Shown: piece by piece, positions 21,692-34,140 of the stretch
Position numbering within the stretch: the stretch's first letter is position 1
Layout: each line of letters begins with the position of its first letter
Assembly: GCA_016802295.1 (NCBI GenBank)
Contig: JAESIW010000129.1
Location: forward strand, 864,511 to 928,510
Origin: Brachionus rotundiformis
Taxonomy: Eukaryota; Rotifera; Eurotatoria; Ploima; Brachionidae
Reading direction: 5' to 3'
DNA length: 64,000 bases
Position numbers and translations under genes: made by a program
Notes under the pieces: model-generated
Database searches by the model: none
What the model was told of the DNA's origin: nothing
Seen by the model: the letters and a program-made list of their open reading frames with translations, nothing else

Positions 21692-23033
21692 ATGTTGTCA
21701 TGGTTTTTTTTTGAGTTTTGACGTTAATTATATTCTTTTAATTAATTATTAATGTTTTAAAAAAATATTTGACTTTTTTCTTCCGTTGCCAAAAACAAAC
21801 AGGCCAGATAAACAAAAATCTATCATTAAGTTTTTAACATTTATTTCCTATTTTAAGAAAAGCTTTTATATTTATAAATATATGTTTACTTAATAAAGAA
21901 ATAAAAATTTAAGTCAAATTTTCGTACATTGAATTTTTAAATTATTAAAAAATAATTTGAGTTTTTATTTTTTAAAATGAATTTGAAGACATACATTTTG
22001 TAAAATGAACCATATTTGACCAAAGCCTTGTGCCATAATAACAAATCCAATAAGATTATAAAAATGAGCTAAACAGTAATGACCATTGAAATAGTCAAAA
22101 TTTTGTCAAGCAATTATTAGAGGAATTTGAGATCACAGAATTTGGCACATAAACAAAAATTCAAACATAATTTTATTTGTAAATTTTGACCAAAAACAGG
22201 CTTTTAAATTTGCTTGTTTGAAGGCCAAAATTGAGAAACAAAATTGTATTTAATTTATTAAACATTGACCAAGGTAAAATGAAGTTGAAAAATTATCTGA
22301 ATTATATTCAATACAACACAAAAAATATTAGATTTTTATTTTTTATTTTTTTGATTATTTTTAAGCGGATAATGGTAAAGGATAGCCCAGTGGTACAGCT
22401 GAGCTTGAAAAAAATTTCTTAATTGAAATTCTTTATTTACAAGTACTTATTTTGTAATTAAAATTTAAATATTCGATTAGAGAATTTTATTCAATATTAA
22501 TAATACTGAAAATTTGGAAAAAAATTTCCGATGATTTTCTCAGCCTGGCTCAAAAATTACACAAATCCTTTATTTAATTGAAGGATTTAAAAGTTCTATT
22601 TGTCGCTATGTATCCAGGCAGTTAAATTTTACCATTAAAAAACGGAACATTTAATTGGAACATTTTTGAAAACTAAAGTTAAAAAAATTGCCATCAAATA
22701 CACAACAATAAACAATAATTTGCCATAAAGTAATTAAATTTTAGCAAAAAATCGATTTTTTAAATGTTCTATATTTGATCTTATTAAAAAATCTTAAAAT
22801 TTCAGTTTTAAATAAAAAGCTATTAATATTTAATTTAAAAAAAATCGAAAAATAAATTAAATATTAATTGAAAACATCCTTTTATTAAAGTCAAAATTCA
22901 GTTTCTATAATCATGGTAACATGAATTTCGAAGCAATGTTTTTAGCCAAATAAATTTTCTCTGGTACCATATTTATTAAAAAATTTTCTTATTTAAGCAA
23001 AGTTTCAAGAATCATTATATAAAAAACTCAAAA
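21692..23033. other. Intergenic, nothing recognised
   Basis: A/T-rich spacer of 1.3 kb. Short frames (for example near 22231-22422) have no family resemblance. Confidence 0.4.
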
Positions 23034-26000
23034 ATGAAAAAACAAATTTTCTTAATATTCCTTGTACTAACAAGTTGCTACTGTCAAACTCAGACTGAAG
23101 AATCCGCAACCAGCTCGGATTCAGCCACCACGTCCCAATCAAGACAGGAAGAACAAAATACAAAAGGTAATGCAGAGACTCAAGCTGTCACTAGTCCAAA
23201 ATCTAGCACATCAACTTCTACGACAACTTCTACGACAACCACTACCAGAATTACTCCATTAGCAGATAATCCACAGCTTGGACAACTTTCACCTGAAATT
23301 CTAAGACTTGTGTCCGACTTCTTGCCACACTTATTATCAAAACCAGATACAGTGATATCTTTTCAAACCAATAAATCTGTAAAAATAAATTTAATTTCTA
23401 TTTTTTTCTAATTTTTTAATTAAAGAATTTGTTTGATGATTTGGACAATTTAAACATAGATTGGAAAAACAATTGTACTGCAGGAAGAATTTATTTAAAA
23501 CTTTTGGAAGATGAGTTTGTAATGAAAAAAGATGAAAATGTAGTTAGCCAAGATCGGTATAAAATTTCAAAAAATAAATAAAAATAAATTTAATAATTTT
23601 AATTATTAATTTAGACTTAAAAAATTAATTCCATGCAAAAGAGACTGTAATTTTGACCGCTTGCTAAATGCCAACTATTCCCAGGATAAAGCAAATTTTT
23701 CCAAAACATTTTTGCCATACGTAAGCTCTGATGTTGCTGGCTTTTGCCAGAATACCCTTGGACAGTTCTTAAAACCTGTTCGAAATGATTCAGTTCCATT
23801 AACACTTAACGAAATATTACAAATTAGTAATTTAATTTCATTAATTTTTATTTATTTAATCATTAGAAAATACAATTTCATCTAATTTTTTTAGCCGATG
23901 GATCAATCTCATTGGGATCAATTTTTAGCCAGTCCCAAATCGGCTCAATTGCGTCCAGTGATGCTTTGGATGTAATAAAAAAATTTGAGAATACCATTGA
24001 TGATGATTCGGCCAAAAAATTAGCCAAAAAAATACCCAGAAACACTTCTTTTACCGACGTGGCTCATGTTGCCGCATTTGTACCAGCAGAAATTCTAAGC
24101 GAGGCTTCTCCATCAGACCTAATCACAAACATAGGCAGCTTTTCTTCAAAGATCGATGACAGCAGAGCACTTTTGGTCGCATCCAAAGTAATTTAGCCTT
24201 TAATTTTGGAAAACAAATTTAAATTTGTTCCAATTAGATATCTTCAAATGGTACTAAGGATGAAATGAAACAATTTTTGGAAAAAGCTGACACCAATTTA
24301 GTTGAAAAAATTTCCTTCAACACTTTTTTGAAATTTGGTCTATCAGTTAGCGATTTGCCAGACCAAGCAATACCATCAAGCATTGTAAATAATACAATTT
24401 ATTGTATCATTTTTTTTAATAAATTTTTTAGAGAGAAAATGAATTGACCACGTCTTTGCAAAATGGAAAAACATTGGTCGACTTGAATCAGGACACGCTT
24501 AAAACAGTAGGAAGCAAAATAAGCAGATCTGAATTGAATCAAGTACCAGCAAATCAAAAGAAAGATATAGTTATCTCTGTCTTAAAAGCATCGACTAATT
24601 CGTCCCAAGTTTTTACCAGCAGTCAGGTATTAACTTAATGAATATATAAAAAATTTTAAGTTAAATTTAATTTCTTTTAAGCGATCAGCCTTTTTGGACT
24701 CTCTACTCCAAAGTTGGGCTAGTGCCACTGACTCCGAAAAAGCAGCCTCTTTTGATGCTTTGCCTACTGAGGACGTCGAAGCTCTTGCAGAAGTCATAGT
24801 TGCTGCCAAGTACCATAGTTTAAAAATTTTGTAATCTTTATCTATTTTTTCTTTTTGATAAAGCGAATCTGTTTATACATGGCTAAGAAATACACAAAAC
24901 TTTGTGGTCATAATTGAAAAAAATTCCAAAATGGAGTCGTCCAAATGTTGCTCATTTTTGTACAGATCAAGGGCCTTATATGCTTCAGAAGCTATAAAAA
25001 AATTGGTACCAACTGCTAGTCAAATTAATTCAAACCATTTGACTAGTCTGGGTCCATGCTTTGCTGGTCTTATTCCCAGTGAATATTTAACCAACTTGGC
25101 AACTTCTGACATAGAATCTCAAATAGACTATTTCAACACACAATCCTTTCAACCAAATTCTTCAATATTTTCCACCCTTAAATCCAAACTAAACAGCTTG
25201 TATGATAGTAAAACAACAGACACTGACAAAACCACTCTATTGAATCAAATGGGAAGCTTGATGATTTTTATGGATGAGACCAAAGTTAATCAAAATTTGG
25301 TCAAAAATTCGGTTTCTTCAATGCTCTCGAGCATCAAGAGTGAAAGAAACGTGAACAACGAAAACGTTGCCAAATGTAGAATTGGTTCAGGAGATGATAA
25401 TACAGTTGAAACATATGTAACCAATTGGAATAAACATTTGGTACAAGCGTGGTTTCCAATAGCAAGAAGAAAGAGATCAGGTGGGATTTTTAATTTCTTC
25501 AAGATAATTTATCATTTTTTGTTTAATTAGTGAGCTCTCTGACTTGTGACACTGTCAACCAGATTATTTCAGCTATTGATTTGGTACCGGAGTCATACTT
25601 TACTTCAATGGATAATGCTGAATTTGAAAAGTGTATTGAAACATTGGGCAGCAATGATTATAGCCTTACCAGTAATCAGTACACAGAATTGGCCAAAAAA
25701 AAAGTATAAAATTTGATCTTACATGTCCCAACATTGCCACAACAGTAAAATAAATGCAGACCAAATATAAAATTGAACTTTAATCACAAAATTCTTAAAC
25801 TTGATATTAAATGACCCATAGGAAACATAAGATTTATAAATAAAAATCATTTTGAAAAAGTTTTAAGTAGCATTTAAAAATATTTATTAAGTTGACCAAG
25901 GGGTCTAGTTCAACTAAAATTTAATTCCTAAGTTAATGATATATTTTCTTATCATATTACAATTCTTTTTTCAATTAAAAAATTTAAATACTATAATTTA

Positions 26001-26868
26001 AGTGAACAAATTACCTAACTATTAATGAATGATGAAATTGGCATCTATATTTAAAATAAATCTTTAAATATTTTTATTATTTAATCAGAAGTAATAAAAT
26101 AAACTTTTTTTTAAGGCCATAAATACATTAACAGACTCAGATATTATTTCATATAACAAAATCTTGACCGGATACTCAAGTTCAGACTTGGCTAATCTTA
26201 ATGTTGAATCACTGACATCAATCCAAGCTTTGGGACGAATAGATTCTTTTTCATCTGGCCAAATAAATAGCCTTGTTAGCGCAATCAAAACAAAAATGGG
26301 ATCAATTAATAACGAAAAATTGAACTATTTGGGAAATTTGGCATGTGGTTTATCTAGTTCTGACCTTGGTCAAATTACTAATCAATATCTAAAAGAAAAT
26401 GTCAAAGGAGTTTCATTGATAAATGTTGCTGATTGTGGAAGCATTGGATCATTATACACAAAAGTTAAAGAAGCTATGAACATTAGTTCGTTGACATCAG
26501 TACACATTGCTGACATTGGCTCAGCTGCAGCTGGAATTGGAACTAATGAAGCCCCAAATTTGGACACTAGAGCCATGCAGGCCTTGTCCACAAATACATT
26601 GCGCATAATGCCACCTTCAGTAGTAAATAGCTTTAGTAGAGTACAGATTCAATCATTAAGCAGCGATCAATTGTCATCATTATTAAACAGTCCTAATGCT
26701 GCCCAGTTCTCAGATACCACAAAGACTCTGTTGAACAGTGCTGCTCAAAATATTGATGTAACAAGAACTGATATATTAAGTGGTGTGACTTCTGCTACTT
26801 CTGGTTCTAATTCAATCAATTTGAATAGTATCATGTTGATGGCACCTTTTTTTTTTATTTTTTTTTAA
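23034..26868 (+). CDS. Mesothelin/stereocilin-like GPI-anchored surface protein, ten exons
   Basis: Exons 23034-23378, 23426-23556, 23615-23826, 23895-24187, 24238-24384, 24432-24626, 24682-24809, 24864-25480, 25531-25703 and 26116-26868 keep frame and give about 997 residues. A signal peptide (IFLIFLVLTSCYCQ) leads into a Ser/Thr-rich stretch with a run of Thr (about residues 25-75), likely O-glycosylated. Helical repeats follow (LSPEILRLVSDFLPHLLS, VAAFVPAEILSEASPSDLI, CGLSSSDLGQITNQYLKEN). The last exon reads LANLNVESLTSIQALG and VADCGSIGSLYTKVKEAM, which parallel the mesothelin segments N-V-T-S-L-E-T-L-K-A-L and D-P-R-Q-L-D-V-L-Y-P-K. A furin-type site ARRKRS lies near residue 688, where the mesothelin precursor is also cut. 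The tail IMLMAPFFFIFF at the very end fits a GPI signal. Mesothelin-family proteins act in adhesion and apical matrices. The role here is not known. Confidence 0.82.
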
Positions 26869-27555
26869 TTAGAAGCTGAGCCAATTTTTTGACAAAACAA
26901 TAACAATTATAATGATTTAAAAGAATGAAATTAATTTTGAAAAAAACTCTTTATTTAGACTCTATTGATTGTTTGTGTTTAAAAAAATAAATAAAATAAA
27001 CAAAAAAAAGTTAAAAGCTTTTATATATGGTTGGGTATTGGGTATTTATATATGAGTCTTGGTACACAGTTTTCCATCTCCTTTTTTTAATGAAAGAGTC
27101 TATTGGCTTAGATTGAAATACATCAAGTTAAAATTCAAAAATTACACATTTAAATTACTGTTAATGAATACAATATTGAAGCAAATTGAAGTTTATGATC
27201 AAAATTTAATGATCATGCTCAGGAATTATTTAAATTTTTTGACTAGAGAATTTATTGCAGAATCACCCTTTCAATGTAAACATTCTATGTTAAACTTAAA
27301 TTTTATTTCTGAAAATTATGCCCAATACTCGGTTATGGTTTAGCATGTTTTATTTCACATAAAAATTAAAGATAAATTTGATTTAACTGAATTAAATATG
27401 CAAGATAATGAATCGATTGGCAATTCATATTATATTGTTATGATTTAATTCTACAGTAAATTTTACCACTGGTTTTACCTACTAAGAGCGGAAAAGATAA
27501 TAGTTTTTAAACAATGGAGCTAAAAGTGTTTGACCAGTTTAAATTCAAATAAATA
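26869..27555. other. Intergenic, 3' flank of the mesothelin-like gene
   Basis: Contains several AATAAA-like hexamers near 26985-27000 that could serve polyadenylation. The small open frame at 27059-27343 has no recognisable domain. Confidence 0.35.
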
Positions 27556-27974
27556 CAGTGATGATTTGATTCTAGTGTTTTTACCAAATTTTACGTAAAT
27601 TTACGATAACTTATGTATTAATTTTTTTAAATGCTTCATTTTTAAAAACTAAGAGCGGAACCACCTTTAAATTTATTTTTAAATAAATTTATTGAAAGGG
27701 TATTTTCTTAAGGTGGTTCCAGTCTTAATTGAAAACTGGAAAAAATGATGATTCGTCTAATCATTGAGACAGTTTTTAAAAATGAAGCATTTAAAAAAAT
27801 TTGATCGAATTTTTAATTTTTTTACAAATTTTTGCACATTTTTACCAATTTTTACTGATATTTACCTCTTCAAAGTTCAGTCTTTATGTAAATTTACGTA
27901 AAAATCTGTAGAATTTTTTTTATTTTGTTTAATTTACTAAAAAACGTAAAAACACTAGTACCAAATCATTACTG
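27556..27974. mobile_element. MITE with TA target duplication (Tc1/mariner type)
   Basis: The left end starts CAGTGATGATTTGATTCTAG and the right end finishes with an imperfect reverse complement (CTAGTACCAAATCATTACTG). TA stands on both sides (27554-27555 and 27975-27976). Inner inverted blocks (AAATGCTTCATTTTTAAAAA and its complement, GGAACCACCTT and its complement) continue toward the centre, so nearly the whole 419 bp can fold. There is no coding capacity. TA duplication and size suggest a MITE moved by a Tc1/mariner transposase. Confidence 0.87.
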
Positions 27975-28079
27975 TAAATAAGTGTCATTTATTCTCAGTC
28001 ATAATTAAACCAGTTTTAATAATTGTTTTAATGATTTTTTGCAGATATGTCAAAGTTAAATCACATTGTAGGTGTATGG

Positions 28080-28560
28080 ACTAACCCTAAAAGTGAGAGA
28101 GAGAGGTCTTGTCGAATACTTCAAGATTACTAAATGTTATAGCAAAGTTGACTAACATAATCTGAGTAATCTAATGAGTTCATTATTGTCGGACGGTCCG
28201 GCTGGTAACATTTGTGGTCATAAGCGTAGATAGTAAAGCAACACACAAAGGTATGTCACAGAGAGCATTTTATTTAATATCGAGTAGTTGATAACTGGAA
28301 TAAATTACCATCTGAAGTATTGGCAGCAAATTCAGATGAATTTTGCTTTTGGTGGATTAAGAGTCATAATTAAAGGATATTGATTCTCAGCATCACTGCC
28401 AACATGAGAAGAACTTTTGATGTTCTTTTTGTTATCAAAAGTTGTTAAAGATGGTTCTTCAAGGATGACTGTTCTGAGGCTGTGCTTGCTTGGTGACTAG
28501 ATGATAGGTAATCAAATTTACCACAGGTTGATCTTATGACAAAAGAAATAGTGATGCTTA
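28080..28560 (+). mobile_element. LINE 3' coding remnant
   Basis: Frame-shifted coding scraps include LSDGPAGNICGHKR and VVDNWNKLPSEVLAANSDEF. The N-W-N-x-L-P-x-x-V-V motif is the typical end of CR1/Jockey-like LINE reverse transcriptase proteins, preceded as usual by a G-P-A-x-x-I-R-G-H-K motif. Stops and frameshifts throughout mark it as dead. Confidence 0.65.
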
Positions 28561-29300
28561 TGAACAGATTTAAATCTTTGAGTTCTCATTTTTTTATGAT
28601 TGTAAAAATAATTAACTTGGTTCAGATTTAAAAATACGGACTAATGAATAATGAATTTTAGATTTTTTAACAAATAAAATTTATTAGTTCAATTTGACTA
28701 AAAACACACTGAGAAACAATAAATTTTTTGAATGAAAAAACAAAAAAAATTTTAGATAAAGAATTAATTTTCTAAAAATATTTTATGTTACAGGGCTTTG
28801 TTACGCACCGACTGTAACATAGAGTGTAAACAATATATATTTATTTTCTTTTTAAATTGCTTTATTCAAAACTATAAAGTTAAATAAAAAACTAACTAAA
28901 ATTTCTAAAGTTATAAAATATAAAATTATGGCATTGTTTTTAACTAAGCACCAGTTAAAATTATTTAAACAATGTTTTTTTAATTTTAATACTTAAAATG
29001 ATAGATTTATATGAGAGAATACTGACACGTTGTAACATTAACAATTGAATTTTGAGGCGAATCTTAATTCAGACATACTTTCTTTTAAATTATCTATTAG
29101 ATCAATTAAATTCTCGCAACCCTTTGATACTAAATAATTCTATTAACTGTAACATCCCCAGTGTCCCAATTTTTACAAAACCACGTTTTTGTTGTGTTAT
29201 ATAATGTTGTTGAAACCAGAACAGCTGATGTTCTTAAACACAATTGTTGCTGTTTTCGGGCACCTCACTCTACCCATGTTATTCTATGGGTCTACTTGAC
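28561..29300. other. Intergenic, nothing firm
   Basis: A/T-rich spacer between a LINE remnant and the Mutator-like element. An open frame at 29161-29418 lacks family resemblance. Confidence 0.35.
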
Positions 29301-29304
29301 CAAT

Positions 29305-31370
29305 AAACTTTCAAAAATTTTTTACATACCAATGAAACTTTTCAACATACTCGAATTTCATCCCAGCACACTATACTTTTTAGCACACTTTTTGCTGAAA
29401 ACATACCTAATTTTTTGAAACAATTAAAAATCTGTTTAACATACTAATTTTTGAAATAAAAAAATTTATTAAATAGATTTAGTTTTTAATAAAAAAAGAA
29501 ATAAATTTAAGTCAATAAAGTAAATATTTTAAAAAAATCAATTTTTAATCAATGCACTCGCTGCTTTTTTTTGACCACCACTCTTGGGTTTGTTCACGAA
29601 ATCATTAGACTCTGTTAAGTATCTAATTGCCAACAAATGACAACACATTTTAAATTTAAAAAAATATTTACAAATGCAATAAGGAGCTTTAAGATCAATT
29701 TTTATCTCGTCAGTGCCTTTGAAAATAAGGAATATTTATTTTCCTGCTCAAAAAATTCCCATTTCGAATACTTTTTGGCGAATTGTTTGCACTTGCTATC
29801 AGGAGAAGATTCGATTGCAAAGTCGGGGTGATTTTTTGAAAAATAACGAGCGATTTTCAACATAACGCCGATAACATTGTAAGTACTTATTTTTTTTCGC
29901 AGAGTGAAATTGATGAATTAAAAGATTTGATGGGAGAATTTGTGCAAGCATAACCAATTGGTCTCTTGAATACCTGCCAATCAGAAAATCTCCCCTTCAA
30001 CCAAACGTCATTAAAATAAGTAAAAAAATCATTACATTTATTATCAGAAAACAATTTAAACGCCCTAACCCTTGAATTGAAAACCTCTTCATTAATTGAA
30101 AAATGTTGAATTTTAACCCTATCGTTTTTCCAATTTTTTTAACTCCTTTATAAAAATTTTTTAAATCTTGTTCTTGTTCATGGCTCGTGATACAAAATGC
30201 AATCGGACTAACATTTCCGTCAAAATCTGTTTTAGCAAGCACTATTAGCGGAAATCCGTTTTTTATCAATTTGTATGTTGCGTCTATGTGAAAGCAACCC
30301 TTAAATTTACTATCAATCCTAGGAAGAAGTCTATTGGTCGTAAGCATTAAACTCAAGTGATTTGATTCTGAGCCACTGTTGACGATAATTTCACCTTTTT
30401 CGTTGAATTTTAAATTGAAAAAAAAGGCTCATCGTCTTATAAATTTGAAGAATATAAGTGTCGCTTAATTATCTGAATAACATTAGGAATAGAGTTTGTG
30501 TTTATTTTACGATTTCTAAAATTAGTAACAAAATTTTAAATCTTTAAATAAATTAAATTAATTATGATAATTCTTTAAAGATAAAGCATTTTTTAACTGT
30601 TTTAACTTAGGTAATAATGCAGTATGAATATTATAACTATTTATCAATGTATTATGTATACAACTAGGTATAGTAATGTCAGGATCAATTCCAATTATTC
30701 TTTGAATCATGTCTTTTACCGATGGATTGATTCCTCTCGTTTTTTTTAAATTTAATGAAGTTCCTACATGTTTACCGCGCTTAAACAAAAATACTTTTTT
30801 GGATACTTGACAAATAAAAATCCTCAATTTTAAAGAACAACTATCTGATCTACAATTACATATTCTATATATTCTTCTCATGTCTTGCAGACGACGAAGG
30901 TGTTTTTTTTATCATGGGGTTTTATCGACGATTCAACGGACGAGGACTTATCTGAGGACGCTGAATTGTCAAATTATACAGAAGGTGTTTTATTTGGTTT
31001 AATATCTTTAATTTTGATAGAGCTTGTTTTTGGATTTGGCATTAAACTTTCAAATTCGTTGTCTACGTCGTTCAGCGAATCGTTCTGTATTCGTTTACGT
31101 TTTTTATACGAACGAGTAGTTTTATAATTTATTACGGTTTTTGGTCGTAGATTTCTCGACTCCATTTAAAATGATAAAATTTGTAATTTTTAAAAAAATC
31201 TTTATTTAAATTTTTTATTTATACTAAAAGTATGTAAATCAGATTTTAGTATGTTATTAAGGTAATTGGTCTGTTAATTATGCAAGTATGCTGGGATGAA
31301 AAATGTGTATGCTTAAAAGTTTTGCGAGTATGTTAAAAAGTTTTAGCGGTATGCTAAAACAACAATCCTT
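29305..31370 (-). mobile_element. Mutator-like element (MULE) with degenerate terminal repeats
   Basis: Both ends carry related inverted sequences: ACATACCAATGAAACTTTTC and AACATACTCG at the left, GCATACCGCTAAAACTTTTT and AACATACTCG on the reverse strand at the right. Both ends also share TTTCATCCCAGCA followed by repeated CATAC motifs. The element is about 2.1 kb with a MULE-type protein on the minus strand. A target duplication was not identified, so the exact ends are approximate. Confidence 0.75.
29560..31165 (-). pseudogene. MULE transposase with SWIM zinc finger, broken
   Basis: Read from the right. An N-terminal open piece at 30974-31165 (MESRNLRPKTVINYKTTRSY...) is basic. The next piece at 30558-30881 carries ICNCRSDSCSLKLRIFIC and PSCIHNTLINSY, like the DNA-binding start of these proteins. 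The MULE catalytic segment (29997-30356) reads GCFHIDATYKLIKNGFPLIV then SPIAFCITSHEQEQDLKNFY, with the first catalytic Asp in HIDATY and a Glu in SHEQE. Near 29640-29700 the minus strand reads PYCICKYFFKFKMCCHLLAI, a C-x-C...C-x-H SWIM finger, where MULEs carry it. Frameshifts and stops separate the pieces. Confidence 0.82.
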
Positions 31371-31604
31371 TATTCTATTTTGTCTGTTTAATTGGAATGA
31401 GTAGTTTTTTTTGGGTTTACAATATTATACAACTAAACCAAATAATGAAAAAATTTTTTGATAAAATAGAATCAGTAAATATTGATGCAAAAGGAAATTG
31501 ATTAAAAAATCTCAAGTAAGCTTCTCAGTCGGCAATCAGAAAATACCATCACTACGATCGTCAACTGAAACAGAAAGCATCAGATTATGATATTTTATAT
31601 TTGA

Positions 31605-31871
31605 ATGTTGAGAAAATGGTCTCAGTCAAATAACATTTCTGAAACTAAGTTAACTTCTAATGCTACAATTAACTATTTTCTGCATGCAGAGATTGTTATG
31701 GGAAGTTGCTTTATCAACAAAACGTCGGTAGATATTCTATCCAACACTGGAACGGTCAGGACAAATTTGGCTGAAGTGATATGGAAAAAATGTAAAAAAA
31801 TCTTGGATAAAATGAGACATCAAGCTTCGTCGAAACATGTAGCGGAAGATCTCAGTAATTCGGACTTATAA
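31605..31871 (+). pseudogene. Possible retroelement protease-region fragment
   Basis: An 88-residue open frame contains AEIVMGSCFINKTSVDILSN followed by TGTVRTNLAEVIWKK. A short hydrophobic strand, a D-x-L-x-x-T-G-T stretch and a W-K-K end would fit a decayed retropepsin next to the LTR elements here. The resemblance is weak and the active-site triplet is not intact. It ends 76 bases before the left 166-bp repeat arm. Confidence 0.3.
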
Positions 31872-31946
31872 ATATCGTCTGAAAATGAGTATATTCGAAG
31901 GAGAAATCGAGGTAGTTGTTGTTAAGAAGTTCGTATATGAATGCTT

Positions 31947-32112
31947 GTTACTGGAAGAATAACAAGGATATTTGTTTAATAGTTTACAGCAATAATATAA
32001 ATATAAAGTAATATAATAAAATAATATAATGTCTACTTAAAAGGATTGTGTTCGTTTCTTATATATAGCAATGACATCTGTATCTTGTTAGGAATGATGA
32101 ATCTTTTAGAAT
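31947..32112 (-). repeat. 166-bp inverted repeat, left copy (probable LTR)
   Basis: Near-exact reverse complement of 33894-34059. It contains the complement of TATATATAAGAAACG, which could be an LTR promoter TATA region. Its orientation is opposite to the right copy. Confidence 0.85.
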
Positions 32113-32479
32113 AGAATTCCATTCTGATTCTAGAAGTATTGCGAGGCGTGTTAATTAATAATATATTAATAACATTAATAATGCAGTCACGTATTCTTTA
32201 TATGATTTAAACAAGATTTGATAGTTGTTTTACTTCCTTATACTAAATGTTGTTAAGGGAATGCATATCTGCATGGGGAATACATCTTACAACACAGATA
32301 AAGTCAATTTAGCTCTGTATGTTGGCATTTATATATCGAAGCCTAGTAGCAATAAATTTTACCATTCCGCTAAGAACGATGATAATAGACCTCAGTATTA
32401 TCGAAAAACAGACACTGGACTTAAAAAAAAGATTTACGGTAAAAGGGATGACATATTGTGCTATAAGTGAAATAAACGG

Positions 32480-33890
32480 GGCAATGTTATAAAAGACTGA
32501 AAGTCTAAGCATATAGACAAAGGTAACAAAGGAAATTAAAAGAAAATCAATGTGGCAAAAGCTATATCAGCAAGTGAATCATCAGCCAATGAAGATCAGT
32601 GTAATTTGGCAAGTGAAGGGAAATTACTTACCAGTCGTGGGTTAATTGACGGGAAACCCATGAAAATTGCGTTCGATTGCGGCGCAACCGTCTCGATAAT
32701 TTCAAATAAAATTATTGACAAATATATAATGGAGACCATTCCGACGAGCAAAAAAGTAATAATAGCAGACAACTCTGCTCAAAAGATTGATCAAATGACA
32801 ACGAAAATAGAAGTAAACATAACCTGACACATTTTTGAATTCTGGGTGATAGAAAATCAAGAAAATGATTCACTACTTGGTTTGGATTGGTTTAATTTAA
32901 CAGGTGCAGGAGTCTTACCAAATTAAAATAAATTACATTCCCAAGCGAAACGATAATGTTAGATTCCGATATGAATGATGACGAGAGTTCAGAAGGTATT
33001 CTTACAACAGAAGGAATACATGACGAAAATATATTCAAAGAAGAGTGGCCCTTAGATTAAACAAGCGAAGTTTGAATGTAAACCAGAGCAAAAGCTCGAC
33101 GTAGAGGAATTCGAATATTTCAAGATGGGAGTAAACTCGATGAGAAAAATCTTTGCAATGGAAGCCAGAGAATATGCAGTGTTGATACTATTAAGATAAT
33201 CACTACAGATGAAGAACCAATATTCATCAGACCGTAAAGAAAGTCACATACAGAACGCGAACACATAAAAATGAAGTAACTAAAATGCTTGAAGTCGGTA
33301 TCATCGAACAATCAACATCGCCTTGGAGCGCACCAGTGGTGCTGATGCCAAAGAAGGATGGCACGAAAAGATTCTGTATAGATTACAGAGAACTGGATAA
33401 AAAGACTAAAACCGAAACTGGCCATTACCAAGGATTGAGGACATTTTGGACAGACTATGTGGCTCAACTTATTTTACCATGTTTGATCGGAACAGTGTCG
33501 ATACTGGAAAATAGCTGTGCACTTAGAATCTAAATGCAAGACTAGTTTCTCGACACCAGACGGACACTACCAATTCAATAAATTACCTTTCGGACTAAGA
33601 AACTGACCAGCTCCGTTTTGCAAATTTATGCATCGTGTTTTAGGAGGAAGATCATACTGCGAAATTTATCTCGATGATATGATTGTTCATTCAAAAACAG
33701 TTAAGGAACATTTGGAACATATAAAGCTAGTAGCTGAAGCTCTTAAAGGCAGTTCTAAAAATTTAGCCTTCCAAATGAAGGTGGTTTGCCAAGACAACCA
33801 AAGTCTTAGGGTATGTTATCACTGGTAAAACTGTCGAAATGGACCTCACTAAAATTGAAGCGATAAAAAAACGAGCACCACCTAAAAATT
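32480..33890 (+). pseudogene. LTR-retrotransposon (Ty3/Gypsy-like) protease and reverse transcriptase remnants
   Basis: Bases 32552-32827 encode a retropepsin-like piece: LLTSRGLIDGKPMKIAFDCG then ATVSIISNKII, where the usual D-S/T-G-A has become D-C-G-A. Next, 33285-33533 gives MLEVGIIEQSTSPWSAPVVL and KKDGTKRFCIDYRELDKKT, the opening motifs of a Gypsy reverse transcriptase. Bases 33628-33828 give RVLGGRSYCEIYLDDMIVHS with the catalytic Y-L-D-D. RNase H and integrase are absent because the right repeat arm follows. Frameshifts and stops between the pieces show it is inactive. Plus-strand coding lies between two inverted LTR-like repeats, which a normal element would not show. Confidence 0.82.
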
Positions 33891-33893
33891 TGA

Positions 33894-34059
33894 ATTCTAA
33901 AAGATTCATCATTCCTAACAAGATACAGATGTCATTGCTATATATAAGAAACGAACACAATCCTTTTAAGTAGACATTATATTATTTTATTATATTACTT
34001 TATATTTATATTATTGCTATAAACTATTAAACAAATATCCTTGTTATTCTTCCAGTAGC
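33894..34059 (+). repeat. 166-bp inverted repeat, right copy (probable LTR)
   Basis: Contains TATATATAAGAAACG and ends near CCAGTAGCAACAACAAC, followed by TTAGGGAGCAGCG, which could be a primer-binding site. It is the reverse complement of 31947-32112, with few differences. Confidence 0.85.
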
Positions 34060-34140
34060 AACAACAACTTAGGGAGCAGCGATTGATCACCAATTGATCA
34101 ATAGAGAAGTATACGAAACTAGTTAAATGAGAATAATTTT

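Noticed and set aside
25290..25502. Minus-strand frames over the mesothelin-like exons (also 23617-23805, 26085-26288 and 26382-26606)
   Set aside because: They are shadows of plus-strand exons that splice in frame.
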